From assembly GCA_902705825.1 (NCBI GenBank), contig CACSIL010000053.1, positions 40,260 through 104,259 on the forward strand: a stretch of 64,000 nucleotides of DNA, read 5' to 3'. Made by a program: the position numbers and the translations under genes. Origin of the DNA: Halioglobus japonicus (lineage in GTDB: Bacteria; Pseudomonadota; Gammaproteobacteria; Pseudomonadales; Halieaceae). This document shows, one piece after another, positions 1-7,475 of the stretch (position 1 is its first letter; every line of letters begins with the position of its first letter). The notes beneath the pieces were generated by a model. That model had not been told where the DNA came from. It made no database searches and worked only from the letters and a program-made list of their open reading frames with translations.

Positions 1-167
1 ATGATGTGGTCTTCACTTTGGGCATCAATGGTCTTTACTTGAATGCGATGATAATTGGGGCCATCTGAGACTAGGATATCTGTCTTATGGCCGTGGTCTA
101 CGACTGGAGAAAAGACCTGCCAGCCATCGTACATAAGCCAACTGACAAGACCATTCTCATAGCTCAT
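1..167 (-). CDS. Partial PD-(D/E)XK-like protein, cut by the left edge
   Basis: Reading leftwards from an ATG at 167 the frame stays open to the window edge (55 codons). The peptide contains HKTDILVSD followed about 9 residues later by RIQVKT. This spacing of an Asp and a Gln-x-Lys pair is the core of the PD-(D/E)XK nuclease fold, in particular the small PDDEXK_5-type proteins, so a nuclease-related role is plausible. The C-terminal part is missing from the window. It follows the gene at 279-671 on the same strand, with 111 bases between them and no clear attC site in the gap. It may share a cassette with that gene or mark the end of the array. The start codon is uncertain because the frame is open for a further 19 codons upstream, back to a TAA. 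Confidence 0.5.
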   Translation of the reverse strand, partial: MSYENGLVSWLMYDGWQVFSPVVDHGHKTDILVSDGPNYHRIQVKTIDAQSEDHI

Positions 168-278
168 GTTTTTGAGCGTTTGATGGGTTCCTTCCGGTGT
201 CTTTGTCTTCCTTATCGGCAAAGCTTATACCTCGAATACTAAAATGTGACGTCCGCGTGCTTGATAATAAGTGCGGTC

Positions 279-671
279 CTAGAGGAAATATCCATGCCAC
301 CAGGGTCTTTCATCTAAGTATCCATTTATAGTTTTGATCGCTCCATAACACCTATCTTTTTCTTCCGGAAAATCGAATCCAAGAGCAATCAAATTTATCT
401 TAGCTCTTACCAGTCTTCCTTCTCTTAAAGAATTTATGGCTATGATCCCTCGATCAGATTTTCTATTGAGATGCCCTACGAATTCTAGAGCATTATTTCG
501 AGCCTCAGAATAACCGTAGCCCAAAAATAAATTGTGTAATAATGGCCAGAACAACAAAAATCCAATAGCTGTTAAAGTATGTCCATTATAGAAAAAGACG
601 CCAGAAGCAATAGGCATTGCCAATGATATTTGACATCGAAATCCATGCGGGCTTGTGCCTCTTGCGTACAT
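279..671 (-). CDS. Hypothetical membrane protein (integron cassette)
   Basis: A 130-residue protein with no family I recognise. Residues about 14-50 are strongly hydrophobic (LAMPIASGVFFY, then TAIGFLLFWPLL) and probably form one or two membrane helices. The C-terminal two thirds are soluble and mixed in charge, ending in a Trp-rich tail. The ATG lies only a few bases downstream (minus strand) of the attC site at 679-757, the usual layout for the first gene of an integron cassette. Because that attC belongs to the preceding cassette (786-1295), this gene starts a new cassette. No function is proposed. Confidence 0.55.
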   Translation of the reverse strand: MYARGTSPHGFRCQISLAMPIASGVFFYNGHTLTAIGFLLFWPLLHNLFLGYGYSEARNNALEFVGHLNRKSDRGIIAINSLREGRLVRAKINLIALGFDFPEEKDRCYGAIKTINGYLDERPWWHGYFL

Positions 672-678
672 TCTCCAC

Positions 679-757
679 CTAACGCCCAGCTTTGGGGCGG
701 GCTACGCAGTAGGCCGTCCCAGCAGGCGTGGCCTGCGCCAACAGCGTCTTGTTATGG
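679..757 (-). repeat. attC recombination site of the 786-1295 cassette
   Basis: Read on the minus strand it begins CCATAACAAGACGC and ends GGGCGTTAGGT. It thus has an R''-like box with AAC and a perfect GTTRRRY R' box, joined by an imperfect palindrome. It is nearly identical over its whole length to the site at 5103-5184. It lies 3' of the gene at 786-1295, as an attC must. Confidence 0.85.
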
Positions 758-785
758 CTCTTTGACCACCGCATTCCGATTACGC

Positions 786-1295
786 TCATTCGCTTAACGA
801 CTCTAGCTCAGAGGGACGATTCAGTAGTTTCAGAGCCGCATCCAGTTCATAGACCTCTTTGGGGAAATCGTTCCCACCGATAGAAGGGAATGTGACTGAA
901 ACATCTGGATTTTTCCACAGCGAAATAACGTAGTGCGTATATCCTGGGCCACTTTTCCCCTCGTTGGTGGGAGATGTATTCGATATGATATCTATTACCA
1001 TGCGAAGTATCGATTTGTAGGTTTCTTCAGAATAATTGGTTTCGAAATGATGGTTTTTTGCCTCCTCGTGAAACGCATCCCAATCCAGCTCACCGTCTTT
1101 AGAGGGAGGAAAAGGTATATCACCAAGCCAAACTGCTTCCCCGGACGGGTAGAAGGTGACCGTATAATTATCATGGCTCATTATCGTGATTTTGGGTTGA
1201 GTCGCATAGGAGATTGTTAATTCTTGCGCAGTAGAGTTGATCGAAAGGGTTAGAAAAAGACCCAGACCAAAACGAATAAGTCTACTAGTTGGCAT
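786..1295 (-). CDS. Hypothetical secreted protein (integron cassette)
   Basis: A 169-residue protein with a clear Sec signal peptide: basic MPTSRLIR, a hydrophobic core FGLGLFLTLSIN and likely cleavage after STA near residue 23. The mature part is soluble, with several Trp and aromatic residues, and matches no family I can name. A strong Shine-Dalgarno (GAGGAAGAGG) lies just upstream of the ATG, unusual for cassette genes and a sign that it may be translated well. It is followed on the minus strand by the attC at 679-757 and preceded by the one at 1307-1410. It probably acts in the periplasm. Confidence 0.65.
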   Translation of the reverse strand: MPTSRLIRFGLGLFLTLSINSTAQELTISYATQPKITIMSHDNYTVTFYPSGEAVWLGDIPFPPSKDGELDWDAFHEEAKNHHFETNYSEETYKSILRMVIDIISNTSPTNEGKSGPGYTHYVISLWKNPDVSVTFPSIGGNDFPKEVYELDAALKLLNRPSELESLSE

Positions 1296-1306
1296 ATCCT
1301 CTTCCT

Positions 1307-1410
1307 CCGTAACGCGCTTATGGCAGGGGTATGCCCTGAATCAAGTCTCTGCTTTGATTCGATAACGCAATTCGATTTTCACCATAACGCACTGGCGCGG
1401 CTTGTTAGGC
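1307..1410 (-). repeat. attC site of the 1405-1812 cassette (degenerate 3' box)
   Basis: Minus strand: starts GCCTAACAAGCCGCGCC (good R'' box) and runs about 100 bases to GCGCGTTACGG. The last box departs from GTTRRRY at its final positions, and GTTATGG and GTTATCG occur inside the site, so the exact 3' border is uncertain. The stop codon TAA of the 1405-1812 gene lies in the first box. Confidence 0.65.
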
Positions 1411-1812
1411 GGTCTCTGGTGCATACTTTGATAAGCCTCTGTTCCAAGTGCTTCGACTGAAGAAACAGATACATGAGACCCAGAATACAGGAAGCAACAA
1501 TACCAGCATTGAGCTCACCACACTGTGTGCTCGCATCTTGCCTTCTGGAACCTGCATGCTAAAGCCGACTATTAGTGCAAGTATCGTAGGGTAAACGAGC
1601 AATGTACCTACAACCTTCCAAGCTATATCCGATATTGGAATCTGATGACCTCTTTTGAACATCTGAATTCTGGCTCTGTCCATGGGTAGAAAAAGCGTTA
1701 GGAATAGAATTAGTAAGGTAAGGGGCTTGTAGATCCACCATAGTGACACAGCTAGAAGAATTAGTCCTAGCATCCATCGAATGTAGATTCTTGTATATTC
1801 GAAGTAACTCAT
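1405..1812 (-). CDS. Hypothetical polytopic membrane protein (integron cassette)
   Basis: A 135-residue protein with about four hydrophobic segments: near residues 12-28 (WMLGLILLAVSLWW), 30-43 (LTLLILFLTLFLP), 66-83 (VVGTLLVYPTILALIVGF) and 97-118 (SSMLVLLLPVFWVSCICFF). This is an integral inner-membrane protein with short loops; I recognise no family. Its TAA stop is part of the attC R'' box (GCCTAAC), a tight gene-attC fusion typical of integron cassettes. The gene is bounded upstream by the attC at 1819-1917, so it is a complete single-gene cassette. Confidence 0.65.
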   Translation of the reverse strand: MSYFEYTRIYIRWMLGLILLAVSLWWIYKPLTLLILFLTLFLPMDRARIQMFKRGHQIPISDIAWKVVGTLLVYPTILALIVGFSMQVPEGKMRAHSVVSSMLVLLLPVFWVSCICFFSRSTWNRGLSKYAPETA

Positions 1813-1818
1813 GTGAAC

Positions 1819-1917
1819 GCCTAACGCTTGAGTTCAGAGGCGTTTGAGGCGATGACTTTTTTTGCGATAGCAAAAAATGGCAGCGAGTCAAACGTCCTTT
1901 GCAACGAATTGTTAGGC
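1819..1917 (-). repeat. attC site of the 1912-2319 cassette
   Basis: Minus strand: starts GCCTAACAATTCG and ends CTCAAGCGTTAGGC, with perfect complementary end boxes (GCCTAAC and GTTAGGC). Internal complementary segments include GACGTTTGA against TCAAACG-like sequence, and a small ATTTTTTGC/GCAAAAAA hairpin sits at the tip. This is a textbook attC. Confidence 0.85.
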
Positions 1918-2319
1918 GACACGTTGCTTGAAACTTCCAGTTTTGTGTAGAAGAAACAGCACGATAGATAACTCTACTAGCTCAATAAGAATATATTCTA
2001 CTTGTGTCTGCGTCATGCTTTCAGTAATGAAAGAGCCAACGATTCTAAACACTATAAAACAAAGCAAGATGACGCTTGCGAGAATTAATGACGGCCCTGG
2101 AGATTTGAGGACTACGGCTAGCAAGGACATCGCTGCCCCAATACCCACCATTAAGCTTGAATAAATTAGTATGAAAGCGACTTTGCCGTCGGTGCCAGTT
2201 GCGGCAAGCCCGATGCGATCAAGTTTTGCATCAATATTGAGAGCTGCATTGATGCCTGAGAACACGAAATAAATGCTTAGCAAAGCGCATACTATTTTTG
2301 AGATGGTTTGGAAATTCAT
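1912..2319 (-). CDS. Hypothetical four-helix membrane protein (integron cassette)
   Basis: A 135-residue protein with four predicted helices: about residues 8-27 (IVCALLSIYFVFSGINAAL), 47-70 (VAFILIYSSLMVGIGAAMSLLAVV), 76-97 (SLILASVILLCFIVFRIVGSFI) and 107-125 (YILIELVELSIVLFLL). The size and layout resemble small DUF4345-like membrane proteins, but I cannot assign it. The stop codon lies within the attC R'' box at 1911-1917. Upstream, the boundary of the preceding attC is broken by the insertion sequence at 2343-4130, so transcription from the array promoter is probably interrupted or replaced by read-through from the IS. Confidence 0.65.
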   Translation of the reverse strand: MNFQTISKIVCALLSIYFVFSGINAALNIDAKLDRIGLAATGTDGKVAFILIYSSLMVGIGAAMSLLAVVLKSPGPSLILASVILLCFIVFRIVGSFITESMTQTQVEYILIELVELSIVLFLLHKTGSFKQRVA

Positions 2320-2342
2320 ATGGTGTGTCTGTGTTGCCTAAC

Positions 2343-2360
2343 GAGACTGTAGAAAAACAG
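2343..2360 (+). repeat. Left terminal inverted repeat of the IS
   Basis: Sequence GAGACTGTAGAAAAACAG. It matches the reverse complement of 4113-4130 at 15 of 18 positions, with differences at positions 4, 5 and 18. It lies downstream of the transposase stop codon. Confidence 0.85.
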
Positions 2361-2487
2361 TTTTGATACTACGCTTCTTCATGATCTATTTCCCTCCAAT
2401 CTCACTGCTCAGATTTCCACCAAACTCTTTAACATAATCACCCATAGTGCGCCGTACTGGCGACAGGGTGTGGATATCCCTGTGTAT

Positions 2488-4059
2488 TCACGTCACTGCG
2501 CCATATCGCATCAGCTTCTCTATGTTATGCACTAAACAGTATAGGCGCCATTGGCCCTGCACTTTTTTCTTGCTGCGAAGCGTGAAGCGATTGAGCCGTT
2601 TATTCGTACCAATATTTGCAAACACCGGTTCCACCACCGACATGCGATGACTGTAATGGTGTTTACCGATAGCGCTATCCACCCTGCGCATCATCCACTC
2701 GGTGGCCGATCGTCCCGTCGATACCGTAAACGAAACCTGGCGACCGTGCCCCTCGCGTGTGTCTGCAGACGACGGGTTGCGCATACATTGGTGCTTACGC
2801 TCACAGTGTCGACAATCTGTCAGCCTGCCCTCGAAGGCAACCTTGGACCTGCCGACTCCGTGGGTGGCTTCATTCTTTAGCCACATCGGATTGCCGGCCG
2901 GACAGACGCACGTTTTGTTGCGCGCATCGAACGCGAACTCACTGGCTGGGATCACGGGCTGAATGCCCTTCACCTTATCCTGATGGCGTTTGCCATGCTT
3001 GGTCTTCTGGTGCTTGAACTTTGGGTCGCGTGACCGAAACTGTTTATCCGGAATATAGGCGTTAATGCCCGTGTCTTTCAGAAACGCATTATTGTCTTCG
3101 TTGGAGTAGCCCGTGTCAGCGGTGACGACAATACCATCGGCGAACACGTCTTCACTGATACCGGTGCGTTGGTAGCGTGATTTAACAGCAGCCAGAACAG
3201 GCTCGAGGGTATGGTATTCCTGCCCTTCACCGAAGGCCTGTGCGTCCACGATGACCTGATGCTTTTTGTCCACGGTGGCAATACCGTTATAACCTTGGAT
3301 CGTGCCCTTGCTGGTCGTCATCTTGGCCGACTCGTTGTCGGTGATATTGCTTTTGACTTCTTTTGGCCGCTTACCCTGCCCCATCCGTGGGGCTGCTGTC
3401 TTTAGGAATTGGTCTATCTTTTCAAAGTGCTTATCGAGTGAGGCCAGGTTCTGTTCCAGGCGTTCCTTGCGCTCGCGTTCCCGCGGTTTACGTTTATCGA
3501 GGTGCTTGTGTTCTTTCATGCAGTGGCGAATGCGCTTACGAATTTTGTCGCGCTTCTTTGCCAATTCATTCAATGTACCGGAGTGCTCTTTAGCTGCATT
3601 GGAAGACATTTTACAGCGGGGCGGCCATCCGCCGTCGATGGCGAGCAGTTCATACCCAAGCAAGCCCTCTTGATCACAGACCAATAGGACTTGCTCGAAC
3701 ACGGATTCGATCGCATCGGGATAGGCACTGATAAAGTTTGCAATACTGGTCCAGTGCGGCACGCTATCGCAGGACAGCGCCTTGAAGATAATGTTGTGTT
3801 CGCACTGCCACTGAATTTCGCGACTGGACTGAATACCCTTTGAGTAGGCGAACAGGACGATCTTAAGCAGGATGGCAGTGTCATAGGCAGTGCGACCGCC
3901 ACCGTCGTTCTTGTATTTCTCGTAAAAGGCCGAAAGGTCGATGCGGTTGTCGATGAGGTGGTGAAGCGTGAGCGCGAAGCGATCCAGCTCTAACTGATCC
4001 AGGAAATTGAGGGCGACCATCGCGGATTGATCGTAGCTATACGGCTTAAAATATGGCAT
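2488..4059 (-). CDS. IS1182-family transposase
   Basis: A 523-residue DDE transposase of the IS1182 type. It has the N-terminal DUF772-like region (residues about 10-110, FYEKYKNDGGGRTAYDTAILLK), a first catalytic Asp in LLAIDG (D142), a Lys/Arg/Glu-rich coiled linker (about 165-225), a second Asp near VVTADTGYSNED, a Cys cluster (CVCPAGNPM, CRHCERKHQC), and the C-terminal block HRMSVVEPVFANIGTNK containing the catalytic Glu. Length fits the family (about 450-530). One oddity: five residues, GWPPR (144-148, bases 3616-3630), separate AIDG from CKMSSNAAKEHSGT, where relatives I know run IDG directly into a V/C-K-M/L-x-SN motif. That in-frame insertion next to the first Asp might impair activity. 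It is the only gene in the IS. Confidence 0.93.
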   Translation of the reverse strand: MPYFKPYSYDQSAMVALNFLDQLELDRFALTLHHLIDNRIDLSAFYEKYKNDGGGRTAYDTAILLKIVLFAYSKGIQSSREIQWQCEHNIIFKALSCDSVPHWTSIANFISAYPDAIESVFEQVLLVCDQEGLLGYELLAIDGGWPPRCKMSSNAAKEHSGTLNELAKKRDKIRKRIRHCMKEHKHLDKRKPRERERKERLEQNLASLDKHFEKIDQFLKTAAPRMGQGKRPKEVKSNITDNESAKMTTSKGTIQGYNGIATVDKKHQVIVDAQAFGEGQEYHTLEPVLAAVKSRYQRTGISEDVFADGIVVTADTGYSNEDNNAFLKDTGINAYIPDKQFRSRDPKFKHQKTKHGKRHQDKVKGIQPVIPASEFAFDARNKTCVCPAGNPMWLKNEATHGVGRSKVAFEGRLTDCRHCERKHQCMRNPSSADTREGHGRQVSFTVSTGRSATEWMMRRVDSAIGKHHYSHRMSVVEPVFANIGTNKRLNRFTLRSKKKVQGQWRLYCLVHNIEKLMRYGAVT

Positions 4060-4112
4060 GTTCCCACTCCGTTAGTGATGCCGTATTTTATCAGAAATAT
4101 ACTGTGTTTTAA

Positions 4113-4130
4113 GTGTTTTTCTACAACCTC
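4113..4130 (-). repeat. Right terminal inverted repeat of the IS
   Basis: In reverse complement reads GAGGTTGTAGAAAAACAC. It lies upstream of the transposase start and abuts the attC remnant at 4131. Confidence 0.85.
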
Positions 4131-4193
4131 AACGCTTTAAGCAGCGGACCAAAAACGCAGTTTTTGTGTCCGACTGCCTTAATTTGTTAAGTG
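4131..4193 (-). repeat. attC site of the 4198-5066 cassette, R' box split by the IS
   Basis: Minus strand: begins ACTTAAC (perfect RYYYAAC) and contains TTAAGGCAGTCGGAC, which pairs with GTCCGCTGCTTAA across a small loop. It ends AAAGCGTT, where the IS joins. The other half of the core box (GTTAGGC) is on the far side of the IS at 2336-2342. Confidence 0.8.
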
Positions 4194-4197
4194 ATTA

Positions 4198-4632
4198 CTA
4201 GCTACTTTGTTTGGATATGAGCTCATAAGCTGGCTTGTCTGTTTCTATGGCATACCCAAAAAGAATATTTGATGAAATAACAGGAGTAGCCTTAACAATA
4301 CCAATTTTATGAGCTGCTAACTCACGCTTTATCAATTCATAGCTGGTATTAATCTCCTGCATATTTGGACTCATCGAACTTGTTCCAAACATAACAATAA
4401 CCCTACCATCACTCGTTCCAGCCACCTTCATTTTTACACCAGAGATAGATATTTTTTTGGTAGGGCCTGATAAGCCAGAACAATCCTGAGACAGTTTGTG
4501 AGGGCTACTACAAGTCATGCCAACTGCAGAAATAGAATCATTATTCAGTGAGTCTGGGACCAGAACAGGTGGGTTTGAAACACAAGCAGTTAGTAGTACG
4601 GCAGCAAATAGTAGTGACGTATTTTTGATCAT
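4198..4632 (-). CDS. Hypothetical lipoprotein (second gene of a two-gene cassette)
   Basis: A 144-residue protein with a lipoprotein signal: MIKNTSLLFAAVLLTAC, lipobox LTAC with the lipidated Cys at residue 17. The mature part has four more Cys (CSS, DCSG) and no recognised domain. Its ATG overlaps the stop of the upstream gene by 4 bases (ATGA at 4629-4632), so the two are translationally coupled and share one cassette, ended by the attC at 4131-4193. Both are AT-rich compared with the chromosome at 8 kb and beyond. It probably sits on the periplasmic face of the inner or outer membrane with its partner; the job is unknown. Confidence 0.65.
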   Translation of the reverse strand: MIKNTSLLFAAVLLTACVSNPPVLVPDSLNNDSISAVGMTCSSPHKLSQDCSGLSGPTKKISISGVKMKVAGTSDGRVIVMFGTSSMSPNMQEINTSYELIKRELAAHKIGIVKATPVISSNILFGYAIETDKPAYELISKQSS

Positions 4633-5066
4633 TTTTCTTCCTTATTGTTTAAAGTAAATAGTGCAGAAATGGCTTCATCAACTACTTCTGCGGGATTTTT
4701 TCTAATTAGGGAGGTTCTATGTGAATATGCTGAGGCTAGCAGTAGGCTGGACTCTTTCTCATAAAAACGGATATCCACATTCAGCAAATACCACGTCACA
4801 TCCCACTGCCATTGACCTCCATAAACAATTTTCACATCATAATCTTTAGAAGTATCTGACGACTCAATAAAAACCTTCAAACCTTTCTTCTTTAGTTGAC
4901 GTAAAATTATTTCACCTAGCCCCCTCTCATCAGCCTTATTCTTCTCAATTTTGTAAACTAAATTACGATCAATAGACTCCCCTGGAACAACATAGCCTCC
5001 AATAGCGCTTGAACAACCTACTATGGATAAGAGTAAGGCGGCAATAATAAATATTTTGTATTTCAC
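4629..5066 (-). CDS. Hypothetical lipoprotein (first gene of a two-gene cassette)
   Basis: A 145-residue lipoprotein: MKYKIFIIAALLLSIVGC with lipobox IVGC (Cys 18). The mature domain has KADERGLGEIILRQLKKKGLKVFIE followed by YDVKIVYGGQWQWDVTWYL. This recalls DUF4136/LptE-like or Sbp-type lipoproteins in which an alpha helix is followed by D-V-x-V-x-Y strands. The resemblance is only by pattern, so I leave the function open. It is coupled to the downstream lipoprotein by an ATGA overlap. The attC at 5103-5184 lies just upstream, so this gene opens its cassette. Confidence 0.65.
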   Translation of the reverse strand: MKYKIFIIAALLLSIVGCSSAIGGYVVPGESIDRNLVYKIEKNKADERGLGEIILRQLKKKGLKVFIESSDTSKDYDVKIVYGGQWQWDVTWYLLNVDIRFYEKESSLLLASAYSHRTSLIRKNPAEVVDEAISALFTLNNKEEK

Positions 5067-5102
5067 TAAAATCTTTAATCTGATGGATATGTATTTATTT
5101 GC

Positions 5103-5184
5103 ACTTAACGCCTAGCTTTGGGGCGGACTACGCAGTAGGCCGTCCCAGCAGGCGTAGCCTGCGTCAACAGCGTCTTGTTATACG
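5103..5184 (-). repeat. attC site of the AIPR cassette
   Basis: Minus strand: TATAACAAGACGC at the 5' end and GGCGTTAAGT at the 3' end (GTTAAGT fits GTTRRRY). It differs from the site at 679-757 at only a handful of positions over about 80 bases, so both belong to one attC family, as expected for a chromosomal integron. Confidence 0.85.
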
Positions 5185-5248
5185 ACATTTGCTCAAGCCT
5201 TCTCTCCACTTTTTTGCAAGTAAAAATATACTGGCGCGCATTTGGATC

Positions 5249-6940
5249 TCACTTTACGACTGAAAGATCTGAACATAGAGACCCGATAGGATCGGCTTTC
5301 TCTCGTAATACGTCTTTTGAATATTGAGCGACTAATCTTGCCGAAATTCTCTTACACCAGCTTGGACTTTTAAGCTCATTTTTATAGTCGAATGCCTCCG
5401 TATCCTCGACGACAATTTCAGCATTTAGATCGAACGCGAGTGACCGGGCTAAGGCGCCTATAATTTCAAAAAGCTCGCTCTCTTTTCCAGACGACATAAT
5501 TCCATCCATGTTGTTCAACATTGCCACACCCGTTGCTTCGGTTCGAATGAGACTGGCTACCGCGTAAGCCAAGAAGTACTTTGTAAGATTATAGTAGGCA
5601 AAGTTTTTGTCATCGATTGCGTCGAGGGCAGCCTCAATAGAATTGAAGCACTTCCAATATCCTAATATTCTCGCGCCAGTTACATTGGGCCTGCCGAAAA
5701 TATCTGAGTGAAGGTCATCCATCACTTTGTATTTCTGGTGGCAGCTCCACGGCTGCGCTAGGTCCATTGCAAGTAAGATCAAACCCGCGGATTCGTTTTT
5801 CAGGACTATTTGGCCCTTATTGGTCTCGCCCTGCTTGATCTCATATGCGACGGCGCCTTTGCTAGTGGCACTAACTTCTTGCTTTAGCCGTTGCTGAATG
5901 TTGTGGTTGGATTTCAAGTCACGCGCCTTGATCGCATTTTGGTTATTGCTGTTCGTAGTAATTCGCTGGGAAAGCGCTGAATCACCTTTCGTCTCTATAA
6001 GCTTCACCAGAATTTTGAGGTCATCTGTAATCTTGGATTTCTCGGCCAGCAACGAGGTTAGGCTTTGTGCGCCATTGACCACAACGTAATCCTCGACTTC
6101 GATTCGTTCGTCAGTATCAGAAACAATTTCCCGACATAGCACGTTGATTCCATTGTGGTACAAAGGGAAATTTTTGTGTTCATCCTTTTCCTTTATGCTC
6201 AGTCTTAGCCCTTTGTTAACCTTTGTATTCCCGAGGGCCAATCGAACGTTCTGCTCAAACAAGCTACCATCCGCAATCCCCTCCATCTTAAGAAGGTTGA
6301 GAGCTGGCGCTAGAAATAATCGGGCAGCCGCTCCGCCAGCATCATACTCTATGACATCCGAGTCAGAGACGTCGAAGTAGTAGCTGCCCTTGATGCCACC
6401 ATCGACATCAAGGTCGACGTAATCATTGGCTATGGCTTCAGCGTCAAAGACCTCGATATTGGCCAGTTTGGCTAGAATTGTCTTTGCGTCCGCGTTTGCT
6501 CTTGCATTACTTATGAAGGTCCCAATCACGTCATAGCCGCTGTCTACCTTTGACGCAAGACGCGTTCTTGAGATGGCCTGCTTCAGTTTCTCGTTTTTTG
6601 TCTCAGAATAAACTTGGTCAATCTTAGCTTTGCTATCGAACTGCTGGAGAGTCCCATAGAACTCCTTAATCTCTGTGTCGCCAAATTCAGCGCCATCCTT
6701 AGTCTTGGTTTTCGCTTGTATGATATAGACGGTCTCAGACGCATCATCGACATAGATCGCGTCTACACCTTTGTCGTGCTTCGCATCGACGCAAGCATCA
6801 TCCGAATCAATCTCTTCCAACCGATAGATATTCTCAAGAAACCATCTGATAAATTGGCCAGAGAAATTGGGCGCTCGCTTCACGTACGCTTTCAGCTCAT
6901 TATTCGAGAGTGCGTTATGATTCAGATCTTCGACTTTCAT
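5249..6940 (-). CDS. AIPR-family abortive infection / phage resistance protein
   Basis: A 563-residue protein with the hallmarks of the AIPR family (PF10592). In the central region these are FPLYHNGINVLC, VVNGAQSLTSLL (the V-N-G-A-Q box) and RITTNSNNQNAIKARDLKSN. The N-terminal 150 residues look like a PD-(D/E)XK nuclease-type domain: KHDKGVDAIYVDD (D60) followed by YIIQAKTK (Q75, K77). Members of this family are linked to phage exclusion, where infection triggers host growth arrest; that is family knowledge, not shown here. At 1.7 kb it is an unusually large cassette. It ends upstream of the attC at 5103-5184. The attC that should precede it (7025-7055) is truncated, so the gene may have been joined by deletion rather than by recombination. 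Confidence 0.8.
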   Translation of the reverse strand: MKVEDLNHNALSNNELKAYVKRAPNFSGQFIRWFLENIYRLEEIDSDDACVDAKHDKGVDAIYVDDASETVYIIQAKTKTKDGAEFGDTEIKEFYGTLQQFDSKAKIDQVYSETKNEKLKQAISRTRLASKVDSGYDVIGTFISNARANADAKTILAKLANIEVFDAEAIANDYVDLDVDGGIKGSYYFDVSDSDVIEYDAGGAAARLFLAPALNLLKMEGIADGSLFEQNVRLALGNTKVNKGLRLSIKEKDEHKNFPLYHNGINVLCREIVSDTDERIEVEDYVVVNGAQSLTSLLAEKSKITDDLKILVKLIETKGDSALSQRITTNSNNQNAIKARDLKSNHNIQQRLKQEVSATSKGAVAYEIKQGETNKGQIVLKNESAGLILLAMDLAQPWSCHQKYKVMDDLHSDIFGRPNVTGARILGYWKCFNSIEAALDAIDDKNFAYYNLTKYFLAYAVASLIRTEATGVAMLNNMDGIMSSGKESELFEIIGALARSLAFDLNAEIVVEDTEAFDYKNELKSPSWCKRISARLVAQYSKDVLREKADPIGSLCSDLSVVK

Positions 6941-7024
6941 GAACTTTCTTCCCTCGGATAATGATTTGGGTCTGATGTGAAATCAATGCCCGTAGCAACG
7001 AAATTATTTCGCCTCATTTTGATG

Positions 7025-7055
7025 CGCGCCCTTGCAGCCTTGACTTGTTATGTGC
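7025..7055 (-). repeat. Truncated attC (5' half only)
   Basis: Minus strand GCACATAACAAGTCAAGGCTGCAAGG-like sequence matches the 5' half of the attC at 7476-7551 (GCATAACAAGTCGAGGCTGC). The expected second half with a GTTRRRY box is absent. Instead about 85 bases of unrelated sequence lead to the AIPR start codon. It contains the stop codon of the 7048-7434 gene. Confidence 0.6.
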
Positions 7056-7434
7056 CTTCCGTAGCACCGCTCGCCTCCCCGTTAGTTTCGGGATTTTCTG
7101 GCAGTGATGTTGGCTTGGACGATATTTGATCCTGGCCAAAATAGTACCCGATAACTAAAGTGACTATTGGCGGGATTATGCTTTGTGCCGCACCAAATAT
7201 CTCCTTGCCAGGTCCACTTGTTGTATCTGAGATATAATATAGACCTGCGCAAAATATGAAGACGATTCCCAAGCCGCTTAAGATCACTGCAGCGAAATAC
7301 AATCTTCGAGTCTCGAAATCTTTTCCTGTGGCTAAATGCTTACTGCTTGCCGCAAACATAAGACCACCAAGTAGCACGAATACTAAAACTGTAAAAATGG
7401 GTAAGGCCGCAGGGCTCATTTCAGAAATCTCCAT
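7048..7434 (-). CDS. Hypothetical three-helix membrane protein (integron cassette)
   Basis: A 128-residue protein with three hydrophobic helices: about residues 10-29 (ALPIFTVLVFVLLGGLMFAA), 46-68 (YFAAVILSGLGIVFIFCAGLYYI) and 84-99 (SIIPPIVTLVIGYYFG). A polar Pro/Ser/Glu-rich C-terminal tail follows, probably cytoplasmic. The third helix plus FGQ resembles small membrane proteins of the DUF-type often found in cassettes, but I assign no family. The stop codon TAA lies inside the attC 5' box (GGCACATAAC), and the gene is bounded upstream by the attC at 7476-7551. Confidence 0.65.
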   Translation of the reverse strand: MEISEMSPAALPIFTVLVFVLLGGLMFAASSKHLATGKDFETRRLYFAAVILSGLGIVFIFCAGLYYISDTTSGPGKEIFGAAQSIIPPIVTLVIGYYFGQDQISSKPTSLPENPETNGEASGATEGT

Positions 7435-7475
7435 ATTGTTTATCGGTTCATTTGCCTTCGGCGCCCGTTAGGGCC

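Larger units (their letters stand above)
2343..4130 (-). mobile_element. IS1182-like insertion sequence, complete
   Basis: About 1.79 kb with one transposase gene. The ends are inverted repeats: 2343-2360 reads GAGACTGTAGAAAAACAG and 4113-4130 reads, in reverse complement, GAGGTTGTAGAAAAACAC (15 of 18 match). Flanking bases are AACG on the right (4131-4134) and AACG on the left (2340-2343), so the target duplication is 3 or 4 bp depending on whether the terminal G belongs to the IS. Without the IS, the join restores the attC end AAAGCGTTAGGC. The element therefore sits inside the R' core box of the attC of the 4198-5066 cassette. Confidence 0.85.

Noticed and set aside
933..1220. Plus-strand open frame inside the array
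   Set aside because: It is antisense to the signal-peptide protein at 786-1295 and has no ribosome site or cassette orientation. It is a shadow of the real gene.
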